DNA of 64,000 bases from Pyrinomonadaceae bacterium (GTDB lineage: Bacteria > Acidobacteriota > Blastocatellia > Pyrinomonadales > Pyrinomonadaceae). Both the position numbers and the translations under genes were made by a program. The stretch lies in contig JANQRU010000004.1 in the NCBI GenBank assembly GCA_028284415.1, positions 1,753,058 through 1,817,057 on the forward strand, written 5' to 3'. The notes below the pieces were generated by a model. That model was not told where the DNA came from. It ran no database searches and worked only from the letters and a program-made list of their open reading frames with translations. Shown here in pieces: positions 50,059-59,421 of the stretch (within the stretch, counting starts at the first letter, position 1; each line of letters starts with the position of its first letter).

Positions 50059-51180
50059 GTGAAAATCAAAAAAATTGAGCTGATCGAAATCCAAATGCCA
50101 CTCGTACATTTTTTTGAAACGAGTTTTGGCAGAACATATGACCGACGCATAATTCTTGCTCGTGTGGAAGACGAGGATGGTTTTGAAGGTTGGGGCGAGT
50201 GCACGTGTGGCGAAATGCCGGCTTATTCGGAAGAGTGGACGGATTCCTGTTGGGAGACAATAGAAAAGATTCTCGTTCCAATGGTTATCGGAAAAGAATT
50301 TGAAAAGGCAACAGATGTTTGGTGGTTGATGCGAAAAGTTCGCGGCAATCGTATGTCGAAAGCGACGCTCGAAACTGCCGTTTGGGATTTAGAAGCGAAG
50401 AAATTAAATGTTCCGCTTTGGCGACATTTGGGCGGTGTTCAAAAAGAGATTGATTGTGGTGTTTCGATAGGGATTCAAGATTCGGTTGAGCAATTGCTTG
50501 AAAAAATTCAGACGGAAATTGATGCGGGTTACAAACGCATAAAAATTAAGATCGCACCGCATTGGGATTACGAAGTTATCAAAACCGTCCGTGAAACATT
50601 TGGCGATATTTTGCTGACGGGCGATGCGAATTCGGCTTATTCGTTGGACGATATAGAACTTTTCAAGCGTATGGATAAGTTTGATCTAATGATGTTTGAA
50701 CAACCGCTTTCGCACGACGATATTTCCGATCACGCCAAATTGCAAAAAGAGATAAAGACGCCAATTTGCCTTGATGAATCAATTTGTTACCCAGACGATG
50801 TTCGGAAAGTGCTTGAATTTGAAGCCTGCAAAATCATCAATGTAAAACTCGGACGAGTCGGCGGACACGCTCAAGCAAGAGTTATCGAAAAAATGTGCCG
50901 CGAAGCCGAGATTCCGATCTGGTGCGGCGGAATGCTCGAAGCCGGAATCGGCAGAGCACACAACATTGCAATGTCAACGCTCGCAGGTTTCACACTCCCC
51001 GGCGACGTTTCTGCAAGCCTTAGATACTGGCATGAAGACATCATCGAACCAGAAGTTAAGGTTTCAGAAAACGGCACGATCAAAGCACCCGAAAATGCCG
51101 GGATTGGTTTTGAAATCAAACGCGATAGAATTGACAATTTGACAGTTAAAAAATCAGAAATCGAAGCAAATAACATGTGA
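50059..51180 (+). CDS. menC: o-Succinylbenzoate synthase (enolase superfamily)
   Basis: A 373-residue enolase-superfamily enzyme. It dehydrates SHCHC to o-succinylbenzoate in menaquinone biosynthesis, or acts as an N-acylamino acid racemase. Catalytic Lys is in YKRIKIKIAP, metal ligands are Asp (TGDANSAYS), Glu (FEQPLSHDD) and Asp (CLDESICYP), and the second Lys is in NVKLGRVGG. The GTG start at 50059 has no clear Shine-Dalgarno. No other men gene is nearby. A menaquinone role is the better guess, but the racemase alternative cannot be excluded. Confidence 0.88.
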   Translation: MKIKKIELIEIQMPLVHFFETSFGRTYDRRIILARVEDEDGFEGWGECTCGEMPAYSEEWTDSCWETIEKILVPMVIGKEFEKATDVWWLMRKVRGNRMSKATLETAVWDLEAKKLNVPLWRHLGGVQKEIDCGVSIGIQDSVEQLLEKIQTEIDAGYKRIKIKIAPHWDYEVIKTVRETFGDILLTGDANSAYSLDDIELFKRMDKFDLMMFEQPLSHDDISDHAKLQKEIKTPICLDESICYPDDVRKVLEFEACKIINVKLGRVGGHAQARVIEKMCREAEIPIWCGGMLEAGIGRAHNIAMSTLAGFTLPGDVSASLRYWHEDIIEPEVKVSENGTIKAPENAGIGFEIKRDRIDNLTVKKSEIEANNM

Positions 51181-51191
51181 ATTTTGCTAAA

Positions 51192-52253
51192 TTATTTAAT
51201 AATTTTTCCGTCGGGAGAAACCAATTGAATTTTACCTTCAAAAGCGATTTGTCCGTAGTATTTGAATTGTTTTTTTTCAAACTTCCATTTTTTCACGGAA
51301 CGAACAATAATTGGTTTTAAAAGTGGATGTCCAGAAATTGGACTTACGCAATCTACATCTCCATTTTCATTTACGAAAACTTCAACAATAATAATTCCTG
51401 TTGCACGAACAGCTATTGCAGCTACAGGATAAACAATTTTTTCTTGCGTGATCGCCTTTTTAAGAAATTCAGTTGAGGAGAAATTTTGGTATTCTTGAGA
51501 TTTTTGACACAATATATTATCAGCAGAAGAGTTTACCCTTTCAGGGAGTTTATTTATTTGTGCTAAGGGTTTTATAGAATACTGAAGGCTAGGTAAATGA
51601 TCTCGGATTTCATCAAGAACTTTTCCAGTTTTCAAATCAATTCTGACTGGAAAGTAATCAGCATTTTTATTATATATTCTTTTTCCTTTAGTAATTTGCA
51701 GGATAAGATTTTGTTTTGCATAATCAATGAGATGCTTTCCGCCCCACCAAATTGAACTTACACTTTTAGGTAATGCAAAAATATCGGTTTCAGTTAAGAA
51801 ATCGCTTAAACCTAATTTATTAATCACTTGACCTTTTGATGTTTCATAAATTACAACTACATCATCTCCATAACCAACACTGTGCCAATTGTCGAAAGTA
51901 ACAACATATTTACCATCATCTGAGATTAAGACATCAACAGGGGAGACTTCATTGACAAGTTTGATTTTCCATTTCTTATGTAATTTACCATTCTCGTCAC
52001 GTGAGTAATAAATACCTTTGCAATAATTATTTTTTACTTTTTTATTTGCGCCGGCGTTTTCTTTTCCATCAACTTTATCTTTAAAGTAAGCTAATTGGCT
52101 TTTAAGGTTTTTGGGAATTATTTTAAGGCAAAATTTGTTATTTTTAGAGCAAATTGTCCTTTTCTTGGGTAAAGCCCAGCTATCAGCAAAAGCTGTAACT
52201 GAAAAAAATAAAGTTATTAAAATTAGTAGTATAAAGCGATTTGAATGTTTCAT
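51192..52253 (-). CDS. Exported protein with a C-terminal TonB-like domain
   Basis: 353 residues from the ATG at 52253, which starts the signal peptide (FILLILITLFFSVTAFA); an upstream in-frame ATG at 52277 would add eight residues. The middle (about 30-230) has YVVTFDNWHSVGYGDDVVVI-type strands, of unknown fold. The C-terminal 90 residues match the TonB C-terminal domain (VRATGIIIVEVFVNENGDV, PLLKPIIVRSVKKWKF), here without the usual membrane anchor and proline region. Such proteins are common in Acidobacteriota and Bacteroidota, and need not energise transport. Confidence 0.8.
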   Translation of the reverse strand: MKHSNRFILLILITLFFSVTAFADSWALPKKRTICSKNNKFCLKIIPKNLKSQLAYFKDKVDGKENAGANKKVKNNYCKGIYYSRDENGKLHKKWKIKLVNEVSPVDVLISDDGKYVVTFDNWHSVGYGDDVVVIYETSKGQVINKLGLSDFLTETDIFALPKSVSSIWWGGKHLIDYAKQNLILQITKGKRIYNKNADYFPVRIDLKTGKVLDEIRDHLPSLQYSIKPLAQINKLPERVNSSADNILCQKSQEYQNFSSTEFLKKAITQEKIVYPVAAIAVRATGIIIVEVFVNENGDVDCVSPISGHPLLKPIIVRSVKKWKFEKKQFKYYGQIAFEGKIQLVSPDGKIIK

Positions 52254-52383
52254 TGTCTTGGTTTTTAGAGTTTTCAATATGATTGTAAGTTGCTTTTGCC
52301 TAAAATTTCCTCTTTAATGTGTTTTGCTTGAGTAGAGTAGTTTAGATAATTTAAATGGTTAATTTAATTAAATTAATAAAATA

Positions 52384-54075
52384 ATGAGTAATAATCACGA
52401 ACCAAATAAAGTAATTTTTTCGATGGTCAAGGTGAGCAAGTTTTATGATAAGAAACCTGTTCTCAAAGACATTTATTTATCATTTTTTTACGGTGCAAAG
52501 ATCGGCGTTCTCGGGCTTAACGGTGCGGGAAAATCTTCGCTTTTGCGGATAATTGCGGGTGTTGATAAAGAAATCAATGGCGAGGTTGTTTTTTCAGATG
52601 GTTATTCGGTCGGGTATCTGGAGCAAGAGCCGCAACTTGATGATGATAAAACCGTGAAAGAAATCGTTGAAGAAGCTGTTGCGGATACGAAAGCACTGTT
52701 AGCCGAATTTGATGAAATCAATATCAAATTTGGCGAAGAGATGACTGATGATGAGATGACTCAGTTGCTCGAACGGCAAGGCGAAGTTCAGAATGCACTC
52801 GATGCTTCAAATGCTTGGGATTTGGATTCGCGTTTGGAAATGGCGATGGATGCCCTCCGCTGTCCTCCGCCTGATACAAAAATCGAACATCTTTCGGGCG
52901 GTGAAAAACGCCGCGTTGCCCTGTGCCGTCTGCTTTTGCAAAAGCCGGACATTTTGTTATTGGACGAGCCGACAAACCATTTGGATGCTGAAACAGTCGC
53001 TTGGCTAGAACAGCATTTACAAAAATATGAAGGCACGATTATTGCCGTAACGCACGACCGATATTTCTTGGACAATGTTGCAGGTTGGATTCTCGAATTA
53101 GACCGAGGAGAGGGAATTCCTTGGGAAGGGAATTACTCTTCTTGGCTTGAACAAAAACAAAAACGTCTTGCAAATGAGGCAAAATCTGAAGATAAACGCC
53201 AGAAGACTTTACAACGCGAACTCGAATGGATTCGTATGTCGCCGAAAGGTCGCCATGCCAAATCGAAAGCGAGAATCAATGATTACGAAGAACTCGTTAA
53301 ACAGGATGTAGAAAAACGCAATGAAACTTTGGAAATTTACATTCCCCCAGGTGAAAGACTCGGCGATATAGTTATCGAGGCAAAAGATGTTTCCAAGGCT
53401 TTCGGCGAAAAATTGTTGTTTGAAGATTTGGATTTTTCACTTCCACCAGGCGGAATTGTCGGCGTCATTGGACCGAACGGAGCGGGGAAAACGACACTTT
53501 TCAAAATGATCACTGAGCAAGAAGAACCTGACAAGGGAACTTTTCGAGTCGGTGAAACTGTTAAACTCGGTTATGTTGACCAATCAAGAGATTCGCTTGC
53601 TTCCGATCAAACCATCTGGGAAGAAATTTCCGATGGTCTGGATATTGTGAAATTGGGGACACGTGAAATGAATTCGCGTGCTTATGTTGCTCGTTTTAAT
53701 TTTTCGGGTGGCGATCAGCAAAAACGTGTCGGCAATCTTTCAGGTGGTGAGCGAAATCGCGTTCATCTAGCCAAAATGCTCAAAAGCGGTGCAAATGTTT
53801 TGCTTTTGGACGAACCAACCAACGACCTAGACGTAAACACAATGCGTGCTTTGGAAGAAGCACTCGAAAATTTTGCAGGCTGTGCCGTTGTGATTTCCCA
53901 CGATCGCTGGTTTTTAGATAGAATCGCCACACACATTTTGGCTTTTGAAGGTGATTCACAAGTTGTCTATTTCGACGGAAATTTCTCCCAATACGAAGAA
54001 GACAAAAAACGCCGACTCGGACACGATGCTGATCAACCAACTCGTATCAAGTATCGAAGTCTGACTAGAGATTAA
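52384..54075 (+). CDS. ettA: Energy-dependent translational throttle protein EttA (ABC-F)
   Basis: 563 residues, two ABC domains joined by a linker. Acts at the ribosomal E-site and ties elongation to the ATP/ADP ratio. Walker A motifs GLNGAGKSS and GPNGAGKTT, signatures [13 protein letters not shown] and [13 protein letters not shown], and Walker [12 protein letters not shown] and [11 protein letters not shown] are seen. The EttA arm ([17 protein letters not shown] region) fits the type. Monocistronic; the GxxExxY element begins 6 bases after its stop. Confidence 0.96.
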   Translation: MSNNHEPNKVIFSMVKVSKFYDKKPVLKDIYLSFFYGAKIGVLGLNGAGKSSLLRIIAGVDKEINGEVVFSDGYSVGYLEQEPQLDDDKTVKEIVEEAVADTKALLAEFDEINIKFGEEMTDDEMTQLLERQGEVQNALDASNAWDLDSRLEMAMDALRCPPPDTKIEHLSGGEKRRVALCRLLLQKPDILLLDEPTNHLDAETVAWLEQHLQKYEGTIIAVTHDRYFLDNVAGWILELDRGEGIPWEGNYSSWLEQKQKRLANEAKSEDKRQKTLQRELEWIRMSPKGRHAKSKARINDYEELVKQDVEKRNETLEIYIPPGERLGDIVIEAKDVSKAFGEKLLFEDLDFSLPPGGIVGVIGPNGAGKTTLFKMITEQEEPDKGTFRVGETVKLGYVDQSRDSLASDQTIWEEISDGLDIVKLGTREMNSRAYVARFNFSGGDQQKRVGNLSGGERNRVHLAKMLKSGANVLLLDEPTNDLDVNTMRALEEALENFAGCAVVISHDRWFLDRIATHILAFEGDSQVVYFDGNFSQYEEDKKRRLGHDADQPTRIKYRSLTRD

Positions 54076-54080
54076 GTTGA

Positions 54081-54573
54081 AATAGAACGCGGATGGCACG
54101 GATTACGCGGATTTTCGCAGATTCTATAAGAAATTTTATGAAAGAGCAGGAGTTAACCTCAAGAATAATTAAGGCTTTTTACAGAGTTTATAATGCACTC
54201 GGATATGGATTTTTAGAGAAGGTTTATGAAAATTCCTTAATGATTGAATTGGAAAATATGGGATTTACTGTTGAATCTCAAAGAGCGATTGATGTCTATT
54301 ATCGTGGGAAAATCGTAGGTAATAATTTTGCTGATTTAGTTGTGGAAGATAAAGTGATTTTAGAAATTAAATCAGCGGAATCAATAGCAGAATCTCATGA
54401 ATCTCAAATTGTAAATTATTTAAAGGCTTCAAATATTGAAGTTGGATTAATCTTAAATTTTGGAAAAAGTGCAATATTGAAAAGAAAAGTTTTTTCCAAC
54501 AATAAAAGATTATCTACAGATATTTTATTAAATTCGTGAAAATCTGCGTAATTCGTGCAATCCGTGTTCTATT
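54081..54573. mobile_element. GxxExxY-protein element bounded by 39-bp inverted repeats
   Basis: The left arm (54081-54119) and right arm (54535-54573) are inverted copies with about five differences in 39 positions. They share the words gaacrcggat, gcacgrattacgc and gattttc. The element holds a single gene and lies just behind ettA. I recall very similar arms next to GxxExxY genes in other bacteria, which would make this a dispersed cassette. No transposase is inside, so movement would need help in trans. Confidence 0.7.
54138..54539 (+). CDS. GxxExxY protein (PDDEXK-like nuclease fold)
   Basis: 133 residues from the ATG at 54138. The name motif is GYGFLEKVYENSL (about 23-35; Gly, Glu and Tyr positions kept). 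A PD-(D/E)xK-like core follows: NFADLVVEDKVILEIKSAE with Asp and the ExK of EIKS. Length about 125-130 is usual. An earlier in-frame ATG at 54093 is inside the left inverted repeat and would add a repeat-encoded tail (MARITRIFADS), so it is likely spurious. A nuclease role is plausible but unproven. Confidence 0.85.
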   Translation: MKEQELTSRIIKAFYRVYNALGYGFLEKVYENSLMIELENMGFTVESQRAIDVYYRGKIVGNNFADLVVEDKVILEIKSAESIAESHESQIVNYLKASNIEVGLILNFGKSAILKRKVFSNNKRLSTDILLNS

Positions 54574-54587
54574 TATTTTTTTGATAT

Positions 54588-55370
54588 ATGTTGTTTTATA
54601 GATTAAAAATTTATCTTTTCTTATTGGTTTTAATATCTTTTTCAGCCTGCACTTATCAGGTTGAGACTTCATCGCCACTTCCACAACAGCCGACTGAAGA
54701 AAAGAGTGAGGTTGAAAAACCTAAGATACCTGAAACGCAGAGGGAAATTCTCAATGACAAAGATTCCAAGACGGATTCTGCTATTGGGAAGGTTGATTTT
54801 AAGAATTTTACCTATCCTTTGCCGAGAGGTTGGCAGGATGCTGATAGCAAGGAAATTCAGCTCGAAAATGGGATACGCCGAATGACCGAAGAGAAAATTG
54901 GTATGTCTTATGTAACGACAAAGTTCGGTGATCTTACGGGTGACGGACAGGACGAGGCTTTTGTTATCTTACAAGTTGGTACGGGCGGTACTGCAATTCC
55001 GCAGATCGTATATATTTTTGAAGAAAATAAAGAAAACGAAAGCGAACCAAACTTGATTTGGTATTTCCGAACAGGAGATCGTGCGGATGGTGGTTTGAAA
55101 AATGTATATGCCGAGGATGGCGAATTAGTTGTCGAACTCTTTGGGCGCGACAGATACATTTTTACGCAGATGGAAACATCAAAAATTGTTGGTGATGAAC
55201 AGCAACTTTGTTGCCCGACACACTGGACAAAAAGCCGTTATAAAAAAGAGGGGGGTAGTTTCGTTTTAAGCGGAGATAGATTGACTTACTCATTTGAAGA
55301 TGAAGATGAAGAACCCGTAAAAAATATGAATGAAGTGAAGTTAAAGGAGGAGCGTGGGACGAAGAGATAG
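54588..55370 (+). CDS. Lipoprotein of unknown function, copy A
   Basis: 260 residues. Lipobox FSAC (Cys21), then a Pro/Glu/Lys-rich linker (about 25-60), and a beta-rich domain with VDFKNFTYPLPRGW, FGDLTGDGQDEAFVILQV (a repeat-like DGxxE motif) and DEQQLCCPTHW. Shares KVDFKNFxYP and the CCP segment with the lipoprotein at 56826, so the two are paralogues. Stop overlaps the next start by 17 bases. Confidence 0.7.
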   Translation: MLFYRLKIYLFLLVLISFSACTYQVETSSPLPQQPTEEKSEVEKPKIPETQREILNDKDSKTDSAIGKVDFKNFTYPLPRGWQDADSKEIQLENGIRRMTEEKIGMSYVTTKFGDLTGDGQDEAFVILQVGTGGTAIPQIVYIFEENKENESEPNLIWYFRTGDRADGGLKNVYAEDGELVVELFGRDRYIFTQMETSKIVGDEQQLCCPTHWTKSRYKKEGGSFVLSGDRLTYSFEDEDEEPVKNMNEVKLKEERGTKR

Positions 55371-56811
55371 CGGAATTTTCTTATTGATAATTTATTTTCT
55401 TCTGGCAATTTATCTTTTGCCTCTTTTTCCTTCCAATGAAGGCTCGGCAAATGATCTGACACGCTGGGCAACCGCTGCTTCTTTAGTTGAAAAAAACTCC
55501 TTTGAAATCTCTTGGGCAAAAGAACTTGTTGACACTGAATTTATTGATGTAACCAAAACCTCCGACGGGAAAATCTATTCAAACAAAGCTCCCGGTATCG
55601 CACTTTTATCCGCACCTTTTTATGCTGTTACAAAAGTTATAATTGGTAAACCGACCAAAGAAAATGTTCGGACAAGTTGGTTTGTTTTAAGGCTTTTATT
55701 AGGTTCGATGCCTCTGCTTTTATTGGCTGTGTGGCTTTATGGAAATGAGGTTGATGCTTATTCATTGGGTGTTTTGCTTTTTGCTACGCCACTTTTTCCA
55801 TACAGTTTACTTTATTATTCTCACGTCATTGTCGCGGTCTTAGTTTATCTGGCTTTTCGTTTGATTTATGACACACGCAGAGTCTTTCCCGAGCGTTGTT
55901 TTACGGCAGGATTTTTATGTGGATTTTCCTTATTATGCGAATTTTCAGCAATAATTCCGTTAATAATTTTTGGAATTGGACTAAACTTTACCGAGCCGAT
56001 CGAACGCATCAGGCGGGTTGTTTTTTATATAGCAGGAATCGCACCTTTTATATTTATTTTTGCTGTTTATAACCAACTCGTTTTTGGCTCGCCCTTTGCG
56101 TTTATTTCTCATTATGAACTAACTTATCCGACTCTCTCAGCACTTTATCAATTTCTTGTGCGACCTTCTCACGGTCTGTTTGTTTTTTCACCTGTTTTAA
56201 TTTTTTCGGTTTTCACATTTTTTGATTCAACTGAAAGTGGATTAAAAAGACATCGCGTAAAAATTGCGACGATAATTCTTACTTTTATTTCTGTAATGGG
56301 CTTTGCTGAAAAATATGGTGGAGAAACCATCGGAGCGAGGCATTTGATAATAATAATTCCACTGATGCTTGATTCATTTTTTGATGGAGAAGTAGAAGAT
56401 TATCCGAGCCATTGGCGCGGGTTTTTCTTTGTGATTTCAATTCTTTTCTGCACGATACCAATGCTCACATATTCATTTGCACCGCCCGAATTACAGTTCC
56501 CACACAACTCTTTTTGGCAACCGCTTCTGTATGAGAACAATCTGTGGGCACTAACTCTCATCAACACTTTCGGTGTTCCCAGCAGTATTTGGACAATTTT
56601 ACCCGCAATGGTTCTTTTACTCTTTGCGATTTTCTTCGTTTGGCGTGATGCAAAATACCCTATGAAATTCGCCGTCGGACTTCTAGCAGGGATTTTATTG
56701 GTTGGAAACTATATGTTTTTGATAAATTTTGAAGCTGAAACGGCAAAACCTCTCCGAGAAAAAGTAATTCAAAATTATTCAGGAAAAAAATGGAAGAAAT
56801 TCATATCCTGA
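55354..56811 (+). CDS. Multi-pass membrane protein, GT39/ArnT-like glycosyltransferase suspected
   Basis: 485 residues with about ten helices. The first periplasmic loop (about 30-70: NDLTRWATAASLVEKNSFEI, KTSDGKIYSNKAPGIALLSAP) has the acidic and Lys/Asn pattern seen in dolichol-phosphate-mannose mannosyltransferase-like proteins, which use polyprenyl-linked sugars. The GTG at 55354 has a strong AAGGAGG box 6 bases upstream. Co-transcribed with the two lipoprotein genes either side. The sugar substrate is unknown. Confidence 0.65.
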   Translation: MGRRDSGIFLLIIYFLLAIYLLPLFPSNEGSANDLTRWATAASLVEKNSFEISWAKELVDTEFIDVTKTSDGKIYSNKAPGIALLSAPFYAVTKVIIGKPTKENVRTSWFVLRLLLGSMPLLLLAVWLYGNEVDAYSLGVLLFATPLFPYSLLYYSHVIVAVLVYLAFRLIYDTRRVFPERCFTAGFLCGFSLLCEFSAIIPLIIFGIGLNFTEPIERIRRVVFYIAGIAPFIFIFAVYNQLVFGSPFAFISHYELTYPTLSALYQFLVRPSHGLFVFSPVLIFSVFTFFDSTESGLKRHRVKIATIILTFISVMGFAEKYGGETIGARHLIIIIPLMLDSFFDGEVEDYPSHWRGFFFVISILFCTIPMLTYSFAPPELQFPHNSFWQPLLYENNLWALTLINTFGVPSSIWTILPAMVLLLFAIFFVWRDAKYPMKFAVGLLAGILLVGNYMFLINFEAETAKPLREKVIQNYSGKKWKKFIS

Positions 56812-56825
56812 GGTAGGATTTAATA

Positions 56826-57431
56826 ATGCGAACACTGATCACGTTCATCACAGTAATTCTATTTTTGAACTGCTCTGTTAATGACAAAGTTAAATCTGAA
56901 GACATCAAAAGAATCAAAACAAATAAGGTAATGGAAAAATTGTCTTTTAATAAATACGATTCAGTCTATGAAGTTGACTTCAAAAATTTTGTCTATCCTT
57001 ACACTAAAAAGTTTTCTGAAAAGGAAGGTAAATTTAAGTTGATAAATGGTCGCTTTAAGACTGAAAATAAAGATGTTTTTTCGCTACAGAGTGTTACTTA
57101 CCAGAGTCAGTCTGAACATACACTCGTAATGATAAAAGTTGATTCCGGTAATTCAGATCATAACATTTTGTATATTTTTAGCTTTGAAGACCGAAAGCTT
57201 AAACTAATTCAAACCTTCGACTTCGGAGATAGATTGCATTTTGCAACGGCTTATTTCGCACATGGTGAATTAATTACAGAAGCCTACGAAGATGGTTTTC
57301 CACAATGCTGCCCTAAATTTATTCAAAGACAACATCTGAAGTTTAAGAACGGAAAATATGAATTGATTGAGACTCAAAAAATCTCTAATAACTACGTTGA
57401 AAGAAAAAATCGTAAAGAGATTGATCAATAA
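56826..57431 (+). CDS. Lipoprotein of unknown function, copy B
   Basis: 201 residues. Signal with lipobox LNC (Cys16), short linker, then VYEVDFKNFVYPYTKKF and the late FPQCCPKFIQRQHLKFKNG. The layout and the two anchor segments match the lipoprotein at 54588, with less acidic spacer. Probably same operon and the same envelope function as copy A. Confidence 0.7.
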   Translation: MRTLITFITVILFLNCSVNDKVKSEDIKRIKTNKVMEKLSFNKYDSVYEVDFKNFVYPYTKKFSEKEGKFKLINGRFKTENKDVFSLQSVTYQSQSEHTLVMIKVDSGNSDHNILYIFSFEDRKLKLIQTFDFGDRLHFATAYFAHGELITEAYEDGFPQCCPKFIQRQHLKFKNGKYELIETQKISNNYVERKNRKEIDQ

Positions 57432-57469
57432 ATATATTTTTTGATTATTTGCTTTACAATATAAAGTAC

Positions 57470-57499
57470 TTGACAGATAAAATCACTTTAGTGTATTTT
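57470..57499 (+). promoter_or_regulatory. Promoter of the membrane protein at 57507, leaderless
   Basis: TTGACA (57470-57475) and TATTTT (57494-57499) are 18 bases apart. The RNA start would fall about 57505, right at the ATG at 57507; no Shine-Dalgarno. Confidence 0.6.
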
Positions 57500-57506
57500 C
57501 AAAAAG

Positions 57507-58133
57507 ATGGCTCAGATACATAAATTCAAGACAAAAGAAGAAACGATGCGAGATGAACCTCCTAGTCTGCATGGTCGGGCGATGGATAATTTGGAATTTA
57601 TACGCAACACGATGCAACGCTCGACGGAATTTACGGCAGTTCCGGGATATGGTGGTGTTTGGATGGGCGTAACGGCGATTGGAGCGGCAGTAATCGCGGG
57701 AATGCAGACAACTTGGTTGATGTGGACTGCGGTTTGGATCGTTGAAGCATTTTTAGCTGTTTCGGTCGGGGCAATGATGATGTGGCAGAAGTCAAAATAT
57801 ATTGAAACTCCTTTGAATTCCGAACCTGCTAAGAAATTTGCATTGGGGTTTGCTCCGGCGATTATCTCAGCAATTATTTTGACTGTTTTACTTAGCTTAA
57901 AAGGGCTTTTTCAGTATTTACCGAGTGTCTGGCTGACACTTTATGGAACAGCTGTAGTTTCGGGGGGAGCCTATTCAGTCAAAATTGTGCAGGTTAAGGG
58001 ATGGTTTTTTATTGCCCTAGGTGCGATTTCCATTTTCGTTCCCGCAGTTTATGGAAATGGGCTGATGGGAATTGGGTTTGGAATTTTTAATGTCGTGTTT
58101 GGTTTGATAATAGCGAAAAAACACGGTGGATAA
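57507..58133 (+). CDS. Membrane protein associated with a winged-helix regulator
   Basis: 208 residues. A soluble N-terminus with MRDEPPSLHGRAMDNLEFI (about 15-33) is followed by six helices (VWMGVTAIGAAVIAGM, WTAVWIVEAFLAVSVGAMM, LGFAPAIISAIILTVLLSL, YLPSVWLTLYGTAVVSGG, WFFIALGAISIFVPAVYG, GIGFGIFNVVFGLIIA). Unknown family. The following genes (winged-helix regulator and another membrane protein) look like one unit. Confidence 0.65.
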   Translation: MAQIHKFKTKEETMRDEPPSLHGRAMDNLEFIRNTMQRSTEFTAVPGYGGVWMGVTAIGAAVIAGMQTTWLMWTAVWIVEAFLAVSVGAMMMWQKSKYIETPLNSEPAKKFALGFAPAIISAIILTVLLSLKGLFQYLPSVWLTLYGTAVVSGGAYSVKIVQVKGWFFIALGAISIFVPAVYGNGLMGIGFGIFNVVFGLIIAKKHGG

Positions 58134-58136
58134 AGT

Positions 58137-58210
58137 TTTGTATCGGCAATTTTTCCAAATTTAACCAAAAAATAGAAAACCCTTCGTGATGGATATGTTG
58201 CCGATACAAA
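58137..58210. repeat. 13-bp perfect inverted repeat with a 48-base centre
   Basis: Arms tttgtatcggcaa (58137-58149) and its complement (58198-58210). Placed between the membrane-protein gene and its regulator gene; could be paired operator half-sites or a stable hairpin. Confidence 0.5.
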
Positions 58211-58220
58211 TTTATTAGTT

Positions 58221-58616
58221 ATGACAAAGAGAAATTTAGCAATAGCAAAAAATACTGAAGCGGATGATGAACAAACGCAGAAACCGCAAGTTGTAAAAGC
58301 GGAAAAAGCGGCGGAAACCGTTTCAAATGAATTAGATAAGGTTATACACGAACGTATGCGTCTGGGGATAATCTCTGCACTTGCGGCAAACAAAAAATTA
58401 TCCTTTAGTGAACTAAAGAACTTGCTAAATACAACAGATGGAAGCATAAGCGTTCATGCCAGAAAATTAGAAGATGCGGGCTATCTAATTTGCGAAAAAT
58501 CTTTCAAAGGCAGAAAACCTCTGACTGAATATAAAATTACAAAAAAGGGAAAAACGGCTTTAGAAAAATACCTAAATCACATGGAAGCATTAATAAATGC
58601 AATGAAAGGGGAATGA
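58221..58616 (+). CDS. Winged-helix transcriptional regulator (HTH_34 type)
   Basis: 131 residues. A polar lead is followed by IHERMRLGIISALAANKKLSFSELKNLL-type residues (about 38-65) and the recognition part TTDGSISVHARKLEDAGYL, then a wing and an end helix. It is the MarR/ArsR-related type without a metal site. A 5-base gap to the next membrane protein suggests co-regulation of that gene. Confidence 0.85.
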   Translation: MTKRNLAIAKNTEADDEQTQKPQVVKAEKAAETVSNELDKVIHERMRLGIISALAANKKLSFSELKNLLNTTDGSISVHARKLEDAGYLICEKSFKGRKPLTEYKITKKGKTALEKYLNHMEALINAMKGE

Positions 58617-58620
58617 AAAT

Positions 58621-59385
58621 ATGCTGGAATTGGGGCTTAATGAAGAATGTGAAGCTGAAAAAGTTGAAGTGAAAGAATCCTTCTGGAAAAGACAATTTAA
58701 AAAAGAGGGAACCAAACCACAAATAATTTTTGACTGGACTTTCGGGATTGTTATGCCGGTCATTTGTTTTGCTTTTGATCCCTTAATCTTTAAATCAGAA
58801 GGATTGTTTATAAATTCTTACTTAGGTTTTATGAAACCCTTTGCCTATCTGCTTAGTTTTGTTTCGATAATGGCTTTGATGGCTTGGTTGATTTGGGGGG
58901 CAAGACTGAAATGGCTCAATGGATTTTTAGCAGGACTATTTTTAGCAGGTGGGTTAACTTCGGCTTTAGTTGGAATAGTGATGCTACCTGTGAGTTTGCT
59001 TGGTTTACTGATTTTAGTTGGCATATTAGGCTTCACACCATTTTTTACCTCAATTGTTTACTTACGCAACGGCATCAGAGCCTATAATTCAGCTGAGCCT
59101 TTTGTTGGAAGCAGAGCTTTAAATTATGCGTTGATATTGACGGGACTTTATAGCCTTGTTGTTCCGGCAGTTATAAATTTGGAAATCAAAGAATTGATTG
59201 ATGAGATGAAAACGGGTAATGCACAAACTGTTCGCCAAAACGCAAAATACTTAAATTATGTAGCTCCCATAACAAATTTTGATTCACTACGGAAAACTTA
59301 CCACCAATATCCGCAAGGACATCCAAAAAGACAAGCAATCGCTGAAGTTTATGAAGATTTATCTGATGCAAAAAAACTAAAGTGA
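58621..59385 (+). CDS. Membrane protein of unknown function
   Basis: 254 residues, about six helices after a charged N-terminus (EECEAEKVEVKESFWKRQF). A C-terminal soluble tail (LIDEMKTGNAQTVRQNAKYL, QYPQGHPKRQAIAEVYEDL). No family recognised. It follows the regulator by 5 bases and may form a functional pair with the protein at 57507. Confidence 0.6.
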   Translation: MLELGLNEECEAEKVEVKESFWKRQFKKEGTKPQIIFDWTFGIVMPVICFAFDPLIFKSEGLFINSYLGFMKPFAYLLSFVSIMALMAWLIWGARLKWLNGFLAGLFLAGGLTSALVGIVMLPVSLLGLLILVGILGFTPFFTSIVYLRNGIRAYNSAEPFVGSRALNYALILTGLYSLVVPAVINLEIKELIDEMKTGNAQTVRQNAKYLNYVAPITNFDSLRKTYHQYPQGHPKRQAIAEVYEDLSDAKKLK

Positions 59386-59421
59386 TTTCGTTCTAAAGTC
59401 CGGATGGAAAGTAATTAACCT

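Noticed and set aside
54093..54137. Upstream ATG for the GxxExxY protein
   Set aside because: The extra residues are encoded by the inverted repeat arm and are not part of the family.
54588..57431. Polysaccharide biosynthesis locus
   Set aside because: Only one glycosyltransferase-like gene is present, with no flippase, polymerase or sugar-nucleotide genes.
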